Shown here: positions 1 to 10,803 of the stretch, one piece after another
How positions within the stretch are numbered: position 1 is the first letter of the stretch
Layout: every line of letters begins with the position of its first letter
NCBI GenBank assembly: GCA_023653785.1
Contig: JAMKCH010084955.1
Span: forward strand, 1 to 64,000
Origin: Ophioderma brevispina
Taxonomy: Eukaryota; Echinodermata; Ophiuroidea; Amphilepidida; Ophiodermatidae
DNA: 64,000 nt
Direction: 5' to 3'
Notes under the pieces: generated by a model
Databases searched by the model: none
Told to the model about the DNA's origin: nothing
The model's input: the letters and a program-made list of their open reading frames with translations, nothing else
Program-made: the position numbers and the translations under genes

Positions 1-1414
1 CCATCAGTCGCAAGGCGCAGCATCGCGTCGTGTGGAGAATTTTTACTGCGTAATGAAGGGTGCGCGTGTTTTAATGTACTTTTGCGTGAACGCATCTTGG
101 AAAAAAAATTTGAAAATGTAAACAAAGCGCTAATTTAGACCAGATGAAATTTCAATTTCTTCTTATTTCTGGAGTTAGGGACAAAGGATGTTTGATTCAA
201 TAGTGCATAAAGATGTATTTCCATCACTTGCACAACAGTCAATTTTGAAGTTCAAAGATAAAGTTATTTGAGAAAGAGACAGCTTGAAATGGCGTGAAAA
301 GTCCCTTTTTTACTAAAACACGGATTTTCTCAATGTTCAATTTTCGCAAAATTTGGCAAATTTTCAGACAAGATAACTCCAAAAATACCGAAGTAAAAGG
401 TAAGGTTTAACTTTCCTACGATAGCAGTCGGTCTTCTTTTAAAGGGACGGTTTTCTCAATTTTTCATTTTTCGATTTCTAACTAAAGATATTCTCCAATA
501 TATACTCAAAATTTGGAAAAGGTAAAAATCACACTTTTAGACATTTTTCCTTATATTTCGAAAAGTAAGCTCTATTTTAAGAAAATGACAAAACCGTCCC
601 TAGACAAATTTGTCTTGTTTCTAAAAAATAACATAAGAAATCATGAAAATTCAAATTGTTTTTGTTATGCTGTCTGAAAATTTTGGGGCAAAATCATGTT
701 TTTTTAGTATTTTTCTCAAAATACGGAAAGTTTTACATTAATCTGATGCCATCATCGGGTTCATCGTCCAATTTTCTTTCTAGAAATGTATACTTTTACA
801 TACAATAATCAAATATTTGCAAAGTTACAAACCAAAATAGATACTCGGAAACTCAAGGTTCACACTGCCCTTAAGCCTTCCTACACTTTTACTGTTAATT
901 CCGAAACTAAACACATTGATGAGTGATTAGTTTAAAAACTGCAAGAAATTAAACATGGACATTTTTTAATTTTTATTTAGATAGTTGAAAATAATGTATT
1001 CAAAACAAATTATGTGAATTTTACATAATGCAGTGTTTGAAAGATGATGTTTTCTAACCCAACATAAGTGTTTCAATTTGTTGTGTAAAGAACTTTTGGA
1101 TTGGATGTGCTTGTGAGCTTGACAATCTTTTTAGGACTGATGATATCTTCTTCTTTTATGAAATGGGTCATGAAAGAAAATTATTTTATATATAAGTGAT
1201 GGTGAAACAAATGTATGGCAGTGAGCAACAACTGCACTGGAAAAAATATACTTTTTTAAAAAGTTGCACCTTCTCAAAGAAATAAATCCTGGCTATAGGT
1301 TCTATTGCTCATAATATTATCAATGCAATTCCAAGTGAAACATTCAAAATGAGCATTTTGGATAACAATTTTCAAATTTGGAGAAAATGGTGTGCTGAAA
1401 TTTCTTATGTACAT

Positions 1415-1785
1415 TTAAAGGCGGAATCAGAGATTTTGAAATATAATTTTTGTGTAGTAATTAAAAATAGTCATCTAGAGCTAAAATAATACCTAAAATG
1501 CTTCATTTCAAAGTTAGAGATGAATTGGCTTTTCCAATTTATGCAGTAAAAGCTAGTAAACATGTATGTACAGTAAACAGCGCCATATGATACCGTGTAT
1601 AACAAAAATTCTGGATCTGGAATTTTTTAACAAAGTTGTGATTTTCTATATGAAGGACTTCGATTTGAGCCTAGTTATTTCACACAGTGATTAGTATATG
1701 GACAAGCATTAAGTGTATGCAAAAAACATGATTTGTTTGAAAATTGAGTGCGTCCTCATCAGGAAATCTTCAAGTCAGCCTTTAA
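1415..1785 (+). mobile_element. MITE family A, copy 1
   Basis: Begins TTAAAGGCGGAATCAGAGAT and ends GTCAGCCTTTAA, with TTAA at each end. The interior shares CCTTCATATAG-type segments and GTTATACACGGTATC-like sequence (opposite strand) with the copies at 9964, 35806, 42859 and 61239. Non-coding; a diverged copy. Confidence 0.75.
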
Positions 1786-3244
1786 GCTTTGACATATGCA
1801 AGAGGTAGAGAACACTTCCCTTGCTTTTCTGTTAACACTTGTTTAGAAATCCTGAGTTAAGCCATGCTTGTTTAATTAGAACTAATGGTGCCTCCTTCTC
1901 CCACTGCAGAGGTATGCTCAGATTAAAATGCAAATAATTCAATTTGACAAGTAGCGTGTAAACTTGTTAGGATTTCAAATTCAAGGCACGCAAATTTTAT
2001 TCAAATTTGGGATCGATGTGCCAGGAAACAGTCAAATTGATAAACAGCATGGTATACAATAGGGTAAAATAAAGGCAAATTGATTGTGTCATAGTAAGTA
2101 TACACTTATCATCAATCAGAAATGGGCATTCATTTGCAACATTGTTTTGTGCGTATATTCACAATGCAGTCTCAAACCAATACTAAAATGTATTTTCTGT
2201 ACACCAATATCTATTCAATCAATAAGACTTTTATTTAAGACAATAATAGACTTTTCAGATCTACAGTATATTTTAACAGCATTTTTAGATTATATGAATG
2301 AGCTTGAGACAAAAGATATCCATGGGGATTGTTATGTGGATAAATTCACACCTTCTGTAAAATACAGATGAAAAAAAATATGCAGTCATGATGCTCTGCG
2401 TAATGCATAATATGCTACTGCCTTTAGAGTGACACAAGCTCGATGCAACATTAACAACAAAAAATATGTATTAAATAAACAAACTTAAGGAAAATTAAGG
2501 TAAAGAAAATATGTTTTTGCTTGGTGTGAAACTCATTAGAGCAACAGAATTCTTGTTTATCTAATTGTACAAAAAGAATCCCATTGATTATATATGACAG
2601 ACAACAGGCTAGAAAACAATGTATAATAAGATCTCATTTTGTAGCAAATTTTATGCACATTTTTACTAAATTGTTAATCTTCTCCATGATTTTTGGTGAT
2701 TGTTGACATTTATAGCTAAAAAAATAGAAAAAAGTAAGGTAGTTTATCTATTGTTTCATGTGAAATGCAAGGAAGGATCTAATTTTCTTTAAATTTGGTT
2801 TATGTTGGATTCTATGCTCAATAATGCACCTCATACTGAACTTATATTTTTTACCTTATTTGGAACATAATTTCTTAAACCAGGTGAAAATATTAAAAGT
2901 GAAATAACCATTTCTATATTGATATCTGTGGCATCACTGAACTGGCTTTTTACTCTGCTGATTCTTTTTCTTTAGAAGTCTAACACAATTTTGGGGTAAA
3001 AAATAATAGTTTTGAAGAGTTTTTTTAGATGTAAAGCTGTGTCATTTTTGTTGGCCGCCTAATCCAATATGCTGAAAACCTTAAAGCACAGGAAAATTGA
3101 GTGTGCTTTCAGGTCCAATTTAGCTTATACTTCTCTAACTTTCTTTCACTCTTAACTCCAACAATAACAACAACAACAACAACAACAAAATAATTTGTCC
3201 ATAATTGGAAAAATATTCTATCACATTCTATTCATATTTCAGAG

Positions 3245-3452
3245 CAGGCGCGTGGCCAGCCCGGTGGTTCCAAGGGGGCAATTTCCCGGTAGGTGCAAAA
3301 ATTTCCCAATCACAAGCAAAAATTTCCCGGTCGCAGGGCAAAAGAATCCAAAAAAGGGCTGATTTAACATAAATATCTGTGTTTAATTTCCTGATTTCCC
3401 CTCAAAAAAAATTTCAGAGGGGGCACTCTGCCCCCACCTGGCTACGCCACTG
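3245..3452. mobile_element. hAT-like MITE with perfect 8-bp target duplication
   Basis: The 208-bp element starts CAGGCGCGTGGCCAG and ends CTGGCTACGCCACTG, an imperfect terminal inverted repeat of the CAGnGGCGTAGCC type. It is flanked by identical TTTCAGAG at 3237-3244 and 3453-3460, the 8-bp duplication typical of hAT transposition. No coding capacity. It sits in the intron directly after the kinase exon: its duplication ends 18 bp from the splice donor at 3478. Confidence 0.85.
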
Positions 3453-3478
3453 TTTCAGAGTAGGATAGATAAACTTAC

Positions 3479-3570
3479 CTTCCCAGTTCAGCTAGAATCT
3501 CATAATCGTCCTCAACTTTTTCATCTCGTTTGATGGTAACTCTCTGTTTTTAATGCGTTGTCTTCTGGCT
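3479..3570 (-). CDS. Exon: linker and start of protein kinase domain (to the glycine loop), one-base frame break
   Basis: Minus-strand exon after TTCTGCACAG (AG at 3571-3572), ending before GTAAGT (GT at 3477-3478). It begins EPEDNALK and continues VTIKRDEKVEDDYEILAELG with a split arginine codon. DDYEIL-ELGR is the entry to a CaMK/MLCK/titin-type kinase domain, just before the ATP-binding glycine loop. The frame changes inside a run of five A near 3545-3552. Dropping one A gives 91 nt, fitting phase 1 at the start and phase 2 at the end, and joins to the previous exon. If the exon were instead entered at the nearer CAG, the phase would not match and the pyrimidine tract would be poor. The catalytic residues lie on exons beyond the left end of the window. 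Confidence 0.82.
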
Positions 3571-3784
3571 CTGTGCAGAATTGAAGTAAAACAATATGGT
3601 TTTTTCCTTTTTAGTAATACCCTAAGTGTTTCTATTTTTAATTTATTCCATGGGCTAATTAATGGGTGTGTCTTCTCAGAATACACTGATTGTTTTACTA
3701 GATTAGTACAAATGTGTGCTGAATTGGATTTGATACAAGCCTTTATCACTTATTAACAAAATGACGTCATACAAGAAAGCCACT

Positions 3785-4142
3785 TTAAAGGTGCAACAAG
3801 AGATTTTGAGGCACTCAGATATTGTGTCATAATAGTAATTTAATATAGATTAGACACTCAATAGATCTCTTACCTTGTATTTGGCTACAGGAATGTCTTA
3901 AAAGAGAGGAAAAAGGGTGATTTTGATTTGTTTATATTTCAATATAAAACATAGGCCAAATTTTGTATTTGCTCCTATACAAAATTAGAAATTTCATAAT
4001 TTTTGTACCAAAGAAACATTTCTCAGCTTAATACTTTAAGATCGGGATATTTTTTGATGGAAAGCTTTACATCAGGGCAAAATCAGTACTTTCAATTTTT
4101 TTGGGGACACCTGATATGTGAAATCGCTTGTTGCACCTTTAA
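3785..4142 (+). mobile_element. MITE family B, copy 1
   Basis: Begins TTAAAGGTGCAACAAGAGAT and ends GCTTGTTGCACCTTTAA, TTAA at each end. About 358 bp. The interior matches the element at 5319-5644 (for example CTTACCTTGTATTTGGCTAC). Confidence 0.85.
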
Positions 4143-4286
4143 GTATTATAACCATTATCACAAGTGCCATGTCATTTAATGGAAAAGCTAACAAAACTCC
4201 TTCCAAAATACTTTCACATTGCTTGTTTCTACAGTTTACCTAGAGCAAAACAAATTTTCAGAATAATAGAAAGTTTGAAAAGATCA

Positions 4287-4698
4287 GATCAGGTCAGGTT
4301 TCCTATGAGGGCCTGCTACTGGTATCCTGGTAACCAGTACTACCTGTCCCAGGGCCGAGTTGACGGCGGCTAAACCGTCACCCCATCGGGTTTCTAAGGA
4401 AATCAGATGAGGGTAGCTGGTTACCCTGGTAGAATGAAAAAGAAGATCTACCTACAAGGGCATCAGCTCTGGAGAGTTAATGGTGGCCATCCAGCACATT
4501 CTGCCTTGCATGGTAGGCATGGTTGCCCAAAGGCTAGGCCCACCGCCGAAAACTGTGGATTGGAGTCAGGAAGGGCATCCGGTCAATTATCTTTTGCTCC
4601 AACAAATCCTCACACAGCAGTATTGCTGAGTGTGAGGTGAATCCGGCCACCCCCGTTAGCGGGGACAAAACCGGATTTAAAACTTTGGTCTAACTCAA
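4287..4698 (+). mobile_element. Family F repeat, copy 1
   Basis: About 410 bp starting GATCAGGTCAGGTTTCCTAT and ending TTTAAAACTTTGGTCTAACT. Contains CCTGGTAACCAGTACTACCT, GCTGACGCC-like CATCAGCTCTGGAGAGTTAA, and TCAGGAAGGGCATCCGGTCA. Non-coding. Superfamily unknown. Confidence 0.8.
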
Positions 4699-5049
4699 AC
4701 AAGATTTTAATTTTTGGAAGCTTTTATTTGAAAGGCACATTTTTTTCTCTGTGAACTTCCAAGTTTACAATCTTGTTTAAAAAAATCACAATAAATATTT
4801 GTGTGAGACACAAACATGACCATTAAAGGAAGCAAAATATTGCCAGAAGTACTGGCTTTATGTACTCCAGGCTTAATATTGCACAAAGGACAATTATTGA
4901 TTGTGAGCAGTTAGAAGAACTGCAACTGTAAAGGAAATCAACATTTTGAAGGGAAAATCTGAACAGTAGTGACAAAAGAGGAACCAATAAAGATTGCTAT
5001 TTTTAGGTTTATTCACTTGGGGGCATTGACCGATGTGTTCTACAGAATA

Positions 5050-5261
5050 AGTTAAGTGCAATAGCTGCCATTTGTCAGAAATTCCCATCAAACATACTAT
5101 TATGCCAAGTCTTTGGTCAGTGGCTCTTGAAATGGTTCACCTATCGCAGTTGCCTGGAGAATTATTTCAAGAGCCACTGACTCAAGGAAAAATTAATTGA
5201 GAGTAATCCTAATACATGGCAGCACAAAGATGTATCACATGGCAGCTATTGCACTTACAAC
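5050..5261. repeat. Nested hairpins: G-like outer arms with family H inside
   Basis: Outer arms AAGTGCAATAGCTGCCAT (5053) and ATGGCAGCTATTGCACTT (to 5258) pair perfectly. Between them a second hairpin, TCAGTGGCTCTTGAAAT (5117) with ATTTCAAGAGCCACTGA (to 5183), pairs perfectly too. Confidence 0.75.
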
Positions 5262-5318
5262 CTTCTTGCATTCCTGCATTTACAACAAACTGTCATTAGA
5301 TTTGAGTGTATATTCATA

Positions 5319-5644
5319 TTAAAGGTGCATCGAGAGATTTTGGGGCATCCATACATTGTGTCATGTGTTGTAATTTCATATAGATATGACCCCCAATAGT
5401 TTACTTACCTTGTATTTGGCTACAGAAATGCCTTGAAATTGAAAACAATAAGCGATTTTGATTTGCTTAATTTCAATATAAACATAGCTGAATATAGTTG
5501 CTCCTATAGTAAATTAGAAATTTCACAATTCTCAACTTAATCCTCTCACATGAGGATATTTTTGATAGAAAGCTTTATATTAGTGCAAAAATAAGAATTT
5601 TTTTAGGGACACCTGTTACGTGAAATCACTCGTTGCACCTTTAA
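5319..5644 (+). mobile_element. MITE family B, copy 2
   Basis: Begins TTAAAGGTGCATCGAGAGAT and ends ACTCGTTGCACCTTTAA. Same interior blocks and orientation as copy 1, with a few deletions. The right end runs directly into TTAAAGGAACATTGGGAGAT, which looks like the start of another, unpaired TTAA-type element. Confidence 0.85.
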
Positions 5645-5780
5645 AGGAACATTGGGAGATTGCTTATCACTTAATTAACAAACTACTCAAAGGGATAAGG
5701 CATATATATTTTTATTATGAAACTAGAGTGCTTTTTAGTTTTAATTGTCGGATCCAGATAATAAAATTAATAAAATATTG

Positions 5781-6193
5781 CGGTTCTCTGACCGCTAGTG
5801 TCGCCTGTCATCGGTTTGTGAATGATAGGCTTTGACCTTGATATGTGACCTTTGAACTCATACACAAACGAGGGTTTGCGTGTAATATCCATAAACCAAG
5901 TTTGGTTCCAATTTAACTTGAACGTTTCAATTCAGGTCAATTTTGCAACTTGACCTCACATGACCTTTCACCTTGGTATGTGACCGTTGACCTCATCAAC
6001 ATATATGAGATCCCACTTTGCACCTATGACTCAAGTCTGGTTTAAATCCATTGAAGTATGCGGATATTACAGGCAAATGTTAACCGTCCTTTTTCACAAC
6101 AACAACAGACAACAACAACAAACTACATCAACAGACTACAACAACAGTGGACAAAGTGATCCCTATGTGTCTTCCTGCCGTCAGGTAGGCAAC
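5781..6193 (+). mobile_element. Family E element, copy 1
   Basis: Begins CGGTTCTCTGACCGCTAGTG-TCGCCTG; ends TCTTCCTGCCGTCAGGTAGGC. The body has repeated TGACCTTTGAACTC, TTGACCTCACATGACCTTTC and GAGATCCCACTTTGCACC units and an (AAC)n stretch at 6098-6130. Confidence 0.75.
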
Positions 6194-6883
6194 TCAAAAA
6201 TGGCCTATTGGGAACTAATTATACAAAATATTTGTAAAATTAAAATGTTGGAATAAAAATTGGAATTTTCAATCCTTTTATCGAGTTCTAAGAGGTAATT
6301 TATCATTGTATTTTATTTTGAAGGGCACTTCTATTTATATCCAAACTTCAGGAGTTTTTAACAAAAGTACCTCAATTCTTTCGTTAGATTATAATAAAGT
6401 GCTTAGTTTATGAGCAAAGTTACTTTTTAATTTTATTTTTTTAGAAAAATAAAAACACCTATAACAAAATAGAAATACATCAATTTGAAATTTCATTTGA
6501 AACCTTATTACTTTGTTAAGATTGAAGGTGTAATTCTTTCTAGAAATAATTATTAAGATTGGGATGCTAATATTCTATTACAAAATAATTCAATTTTTGA
6601 CAGTACTAAAATTACTTAAACACTTATTTTTTTCCTGGCAGCACCAACAAAAAAATCAAGTACAATGCATTTGAAACCAATCTTATAGATAATATACAAT
6701 GTAAAATATTACAAAATATAGGTTTTAAACATTCTGTCCATCTTTGTCCATTTTGCACAGTGGCAAATGAATTTGAAATATCTCAAAAAGCATTTTTGGA
6801 AAAAAATTGAAATTGCCATTCATGTTTCTGTCACCATTACTCAGATATTTTTGAATTTTCAACAAAATCTATCCAGGACACCA

Positions 6884-7097
6884 TACCGTAAAAGTGGAAA
6901 TATTTGTGCTACATTAATTTTCGTGCTTTTTGCACACTTCTGAGCAAGCGCGAAATTAAGAACTGACGCAAAATATTTATTTTGTGTGTAAGTCTATGTA
7001 GGGTAGCTGAAAAAAACGAATTTAAAAACAAGTGAAAATGTTAAAAATTGCAAAAGCGCAAAAAATTACATGTGCGAAAATTACCACTTTTATAGTA
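6884..7097. mobile_element. TA-flanked MITE, possibly Tc1/mariner-like
   Basis: TACCGTAAAAGTGGAAATAT at the left; ATTACCACTTTTATAGTA at the right, giving inverted termini flanked by TA. About 214 bp. The interior holds GCGCGAAATTAAGAACTGAC and the reverse-like GCAAAAGCGCAAAAAATTAC. No coding capacity. Confidence 0.6.
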
Positions 7098-7534
7098 GCA
7101 GATAATCCTACCTAAGAAAACATGTGAAAAGATTCTTTCACAGAATACAGCCAAAAATAGGATAAAAGGTATGTTTTCCTGTATTGTTTAATGTTAAAGA
7201 ACAATCTTTACTTACACATATCAAATACAAATAAAAACTACTTCATTTTTTTTTATATATTTTTTTTTTAAATTTGTCTATATCTGAGTACACAATAAAA
7301 CATATCACATTGAACTGTTCATCTTTGGGGACAAGCTTGTTCTGAGATAATGACCAAACTATCTTACAAAATAAAGAAAATATGAATTTTTACATTTTCC
7401 ATTATATTTCAAAATGTATAAATATTCAAAAGTAAGGTATCATTGGAAAGCTTGTTTTCAAGTACACAAGTTGTACACTTTGATGTGAGATGTCATAGAT
7501 TATTGCTAGCATGAAAATGGCAGTTTACATAACT

Positions 7535-7874
7535 TTAAAGGGGCACAAGGAGATTTTCTGAAGATACAAATTTCTCTAAATTTGCACTTGAATGGTTGTA
7601 GGCCACCTACCAAGAAGGTTTCAAATTGGACAAACAAACTATATGTTTTGAATTCCCTGCTGTCCTAATAGGTGTGCTTCTCACCCTGATTTTCTGTCGT
7701 GCATGACAGAAAGTACTAAATCATCTTTTTATTACGAAAAAGACGCTGTTTCCAGCTTATTCACTTCATGCATGATTCAATATATTGGTAAGCATTCTAA
7801 ACTTGATATGTAAAAATCCCAGTTTCGACAAAAAATGGGGTGCACTTTCTGGAAATCTCCTCGTGTCTCTTTAA
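7535..7874 (+). mobile_element. MITE family C, copy 1
   Basis: Begins TTAAAGGGGCACAAGGAGAT and ends AAATCTCCTCGTGTCTCTTTAA in part (outer TTAA at 7871-7874). The interior has TTCTGTCGTGCATGACAGAA, a small palindrome also present in the copies at 54.3 and 58.2 kb. Confidence 0.85.
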
Positions 7875-8136
7875 ATGACCTCAGATGACTTTTGACCTCT
7901 TATGCCCGAATCCCATGCCTCAAGAATCTTCTGAGCAACTTTGGTGAATATCCATACATTCCTGTACACAATTTCAAATGACCCTAGACGACTTCTAACC
8001 CTACACCCCTGTAACACCCCATATAACCCCAGGATCATCTCCCAGCCAAGGTCAACAACCATCTAAATCCATCTAAGGCTGTAGAAGAAGTCTTTGCAAA
8101 GAATTGATAGATAGAGAAACAGAGAGAAAGACAGAC

Positions 8137-8458
8137 CAGTGGTGTACCTAGGTAGTTGATCCAGAGGGGGCAAAATTCCCAAGTCGTCCACGCGTCCCAC
8201 CAGAGGGGGAAAATTTGTAAGTCCTCCCGGTGATTTGCTCTAATTAATTTTGATCTTGATGAAATGCACGCGTAGCGCACGAAAAATGATGAATTCACTT
8301 CAATTTTGCAACAAATTTAGGATCAAATTAGTCAAAATTCCCGAAGAGGGATGGCAATCCATATTTTGGTCCATGTCTTCCTGCTATTTTGAGCCACAGG
8401 CTGGGAGAAACTTTCCTCCCCAGCCCCCCCCCCCCTCCCCCCAGGTCAGTATGCCACT

Positions 8459-8459
<1 letters not shown>
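8137..8459. mobile_element. hAT-like MITE, second copy, in a GACA microsatellite
   Basis: Starts CAGTGGTGTACCTAGG and ends CAGTATGCCACTG, matching the termini of the element at 3245-3452. AGACAGAC flanks it at 8129-8136 and 8460-8467. The right copy is part of a (GACA)n run to about 8487, so the duplication is less informative than at 3.2 kb. Interior contains C-rich runs (8421-8442). Confidence 0.7.

Positions 8460-8487
<28 letters not shown>
8421..8487 (+). repeat. C-rich run and (GACA)n microsatellite
   Basis: C-rich 8421-8442, part of the hAT-like MITE, then GACA units to 8487 that predate or surround the insertion. Confidence 0.8.
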
Positions 8488-8490
<3 letters not shown>

Positions 8491-8735
8491 AAAACAGACT
8501 GAGAGCAAGATAAACAGATGCAGCAGCAACATGCAGACTTTTACAGTTATGCCACATGCACCAATAAAACTAAATGCAAAAGAAAAAGAAACCCTGGTAT
8601 GTTCAAGATATGAACCATGGCCTTCTCAAAATTTAAGAAGTTATATCACTGATAAAAACACCTGTTGAGTGTGTTGTATTCTCCTGGGAACCCCCCCCCC
8701 CCATCTCTGAAATTTTATTTTATTTTCTCACTTAC

Positions 8736-8874
8736 CAACAACAATCACTCTGGCTATGTTGGTTTCCTCTCCCGCCATGTTAATTGCCGTCAGGGTATAT
8801 TCCCCATCATCTTCAGGTACACACTTATCAATCAGTAAAGACACCATGTCCTCGCCCTCAAACAGGAAATCCAC
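8736..8874 (-). CDS. Exon: C-terminal half of second Ig-like domain, F-strand cysteine absent
   Basis: A 139-nt minus-strand exon after GATTCACTTAG (AG at 8875-8876), ending before GTAAGT (GT at 8734-8735). It continues the Ig domain of 12677-12819: VDFLFEGEDMVSLLIDK (strands D-E), then PEDDGEYTLTAINMAGEETN (E-F loop, F strand, turn) and ARVIVV (strand G). Where I-set domains usually have Y-x-C on strand F, this reads EYTLTA, so the canonical disulphide cannot form even though the first cysteine (LDC) is present. Reduced or cysteine-poor Ig domains are common in intracellular sarcomeric proteins, so this need not be a defect. The 3' phase-1 junction joins to the kinase exon at 3570, giving VVE. 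Confidence 0.9.
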
Positions 8875-9208
8875 CTAAGTGAATCAATTTATAGATATGA
8901 ATTGAGATACAAATTAATCAACAGAGACATCATATCCCCAACCCGCAACAGAAGATATGCTTAAAAGTGCACTATTATGACAACAACATATTCCGTTGCT
9001 ATTTGAAAGACTTCATACAGTACAAAATTATGTTCACTGATATAGCTCACATTTTCACCCTTTCACTATAATGATAAAGTAGCATGGTGAAAATACATAT
9101 TAAGAATAGGTAATTTTTTCACCAATTCAGCTTTATAAATCATTTTTTTGAATTTTTTATCTGCGAGCATTAGGTACCTATGGAAATGGGCCCATAATTA
9201 AGAAATAA

Positions 9209-9345
9209 ATGTTAAGTTGTTCATGTTTATCCAAGAATAATGTGTCCGAGGCAAGTAAAAACATGAATAATGGGTGAGGCGAAGCTGAGACCCATTATTC
9301 AAATGTTTTTACTGCTGAGGACACATTATTTTCCAAAAACATGGC
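9209..9345. repeat. Imperfect palindrome (ATAATGTGTCC type)
   Basis: GTTCATGTTTATCCAAGAAT-AATGTGTCC mirrors GGACACATTATTTTCCAAAA-ACATGG; inner arms GTAAAAACATGAATAATGGG and CCCATTATTCAAATG-TTTTTAC. A shorter relative is at 47576-47652 (AATAATGTGTCCTCGGCAGT). Confidence 0.6.
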
Positions 9346-9835
9346 CATTTCACCCTGTATTTCTATTCTATTACCCAAATAAAATCAAATAACAGCTAAA
9401 AAACTGGCAATTTCTTGCTAAAAACGTATAAGTTGTTTACGTCTTTACAGCGCACGCCCTGTCGTCTCTGTGTAAATGTTAGTGTGAGCGCCTATAGTGG
9501 TGATGACATGCCCCAAAAAGAATGTGCACTTTGCATCATGCATTAGGGCATAACGCGACCCATTATTGCGAAATAATGGGCTTTACACTAACAATGGGCA
9601 TAATAATGAATAATGGGCAAGGTAGAGGTAATAGAATGTTATTTCTGGTAAGATACCTATGATTTCTGAACCAAAATTTGTAAAAAAGTTCTCTCTATAG
9701 AAATGAGTTTTTTTAACTTATTAGAGGCACTCCATCCTATTTTGCATCTGGGACAATTCCTTACATTTGTATTTGAAGTACCTCTGAGAGAAGAATAAGA
9801 GCGGAAATTTTAATTTCAATTCAATTCTCAATTAA

Positions 9836-10403
9836 CACGACCTTAGACCTTGGCATGTGACCTTTGACCTCATCAATATATGAGGGATCCCAGGTTGCAC
9901 CTATGACATGAGTTTCGTTCCAATTGAACTTCACCTTTTCAATTGAGGTGAATTTTTAAAAACTTAAAGGCTGACTCAGAGATTTTGAAATATATAATTG
10001 TTTGTGTAGTAATTAAAAATAGTCATCTAGAACTAAAGATAGTCACCTGAAATGCTTAATTTCAAAGTTTTCATGCAGTAAACATTTATGCACAGTATAA
10101 CAGTGCCATAGGATACCGTGTATAACAAAAATTCCGGATCCGGAATTTTATAACAAAGTTGTGATTTTCTATATGACGGGCTTCGTTTTTGGCTTAGTTA
10201 TTTCACACAGTGATTAGTATATGGACAAGCATTATGTATATGTAAAAAACATGATTTATTTGAAAAATGAGTGCGCCCTCATCGGAAAATCTCTGAATCA
10301 GCCTTTAACATTTTAGTGACACACACACACTCACATATCCACACATACATATACATGCACAGCAAATTGCTAAGTGGTCCTGCCAGGTATGTTGGCAACC
10401 CAC
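9836..10403 (+). mobile_element. Family E element, copy 2 (5' truncated, split by MITE A)
   Basis: 9836-9963 carries CATGTGACCTTTGACCTCAT, GAGGGATCCCAGGTTGCACC and TTCCAATTGAACTTCACC. After the MITE, 10309-10403 continues with GTGACACACACACACTCACA and GCTAAGTGGTCCTGCCAGGT, matching 28626-28710. Confidence 0.8.
9964..10308 (+). mobile_element. MITE family A, copy 2, inserted in a family E element
   Basis: TTAAAGGCTGACTCAGAGAT at the left and ATCTCTGAATCAGCCTTTAA at the right form inverted termini about 20 bp long, with TTAA at each outer end. The family E sequence is interrupted exactly here (left part to 9963, right part from 10309). The uninterrupted equivalent at 28614-28622 has a single TTAA. 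Confidence 0.9.
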
Positions 10404-10803
10404 AAAAACCTTTACCACCTTTAATGAGAAGTACTAATACTCATATCTCAATACCGATACATACTATTCAATTGTCCATGTCCTTACCTTCACATAAAAT
10501 ATACATACAAGAAAAAAACACCACAAATCAATTCTGGAATAACATTGAGTATAAGGTTCAGCACATGAGATACAAACCACATTGTGTTAATTATTTACTA
10601 TAAAAGATCAACCAGTAGTATAGTACATGATCACCATGGCAACTACCCATTCAATAGATTAATCAAGTATTTCTATTAACTTTTAATTACTACAAATGCT
10701 GATCAGCACATGGTTAACATATGCGTTCTCTTCTAGGGCTACCTGATGGAATCATTAAGATTTGACTGTCTTCTTGTCTTGTAATGTTTGTAATTTCTTG
10801 ATA

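Larger units (their letters stand above)
1..3478. other. Intron sequence inside the kinase domain and beyond; no gene seen
   Basis: By the gene model this is intron following the glycine-loop exon. It holds one MITE A (1415-1785), an AAC run (3164-3188) and the hAT-like MITE near the splice donor. CACTGCCCTTAA at 868-879 could be one end of another TTAA-type element whose other end is not in view. I searched the minus strand for the next kinase exon (GxGxxG, VAxK) and saw none. Confidence 0.6.
3571..8735 (-). other. Intron, 5.2 kb, repeat-filled
   Basis: Between the second half of the second Ig domain and the kinase exon. Contains MITE B twice, family F copy 1, nested hairpins at 5.05 kb, family E copy 1, a TA-flanked MITE, MITE C copy 1 and a hAT-like MITE. 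6200-6880 and 7100-7530 are AT-rich with nothing recognised. Confidence 0.75.

Noticed and set aside
2084..2371. 95-codon plus-strand frame
   Set aside because: Low-complexity AT-rich intron DNA; no motif, and on the opposite strand to the only gene found.
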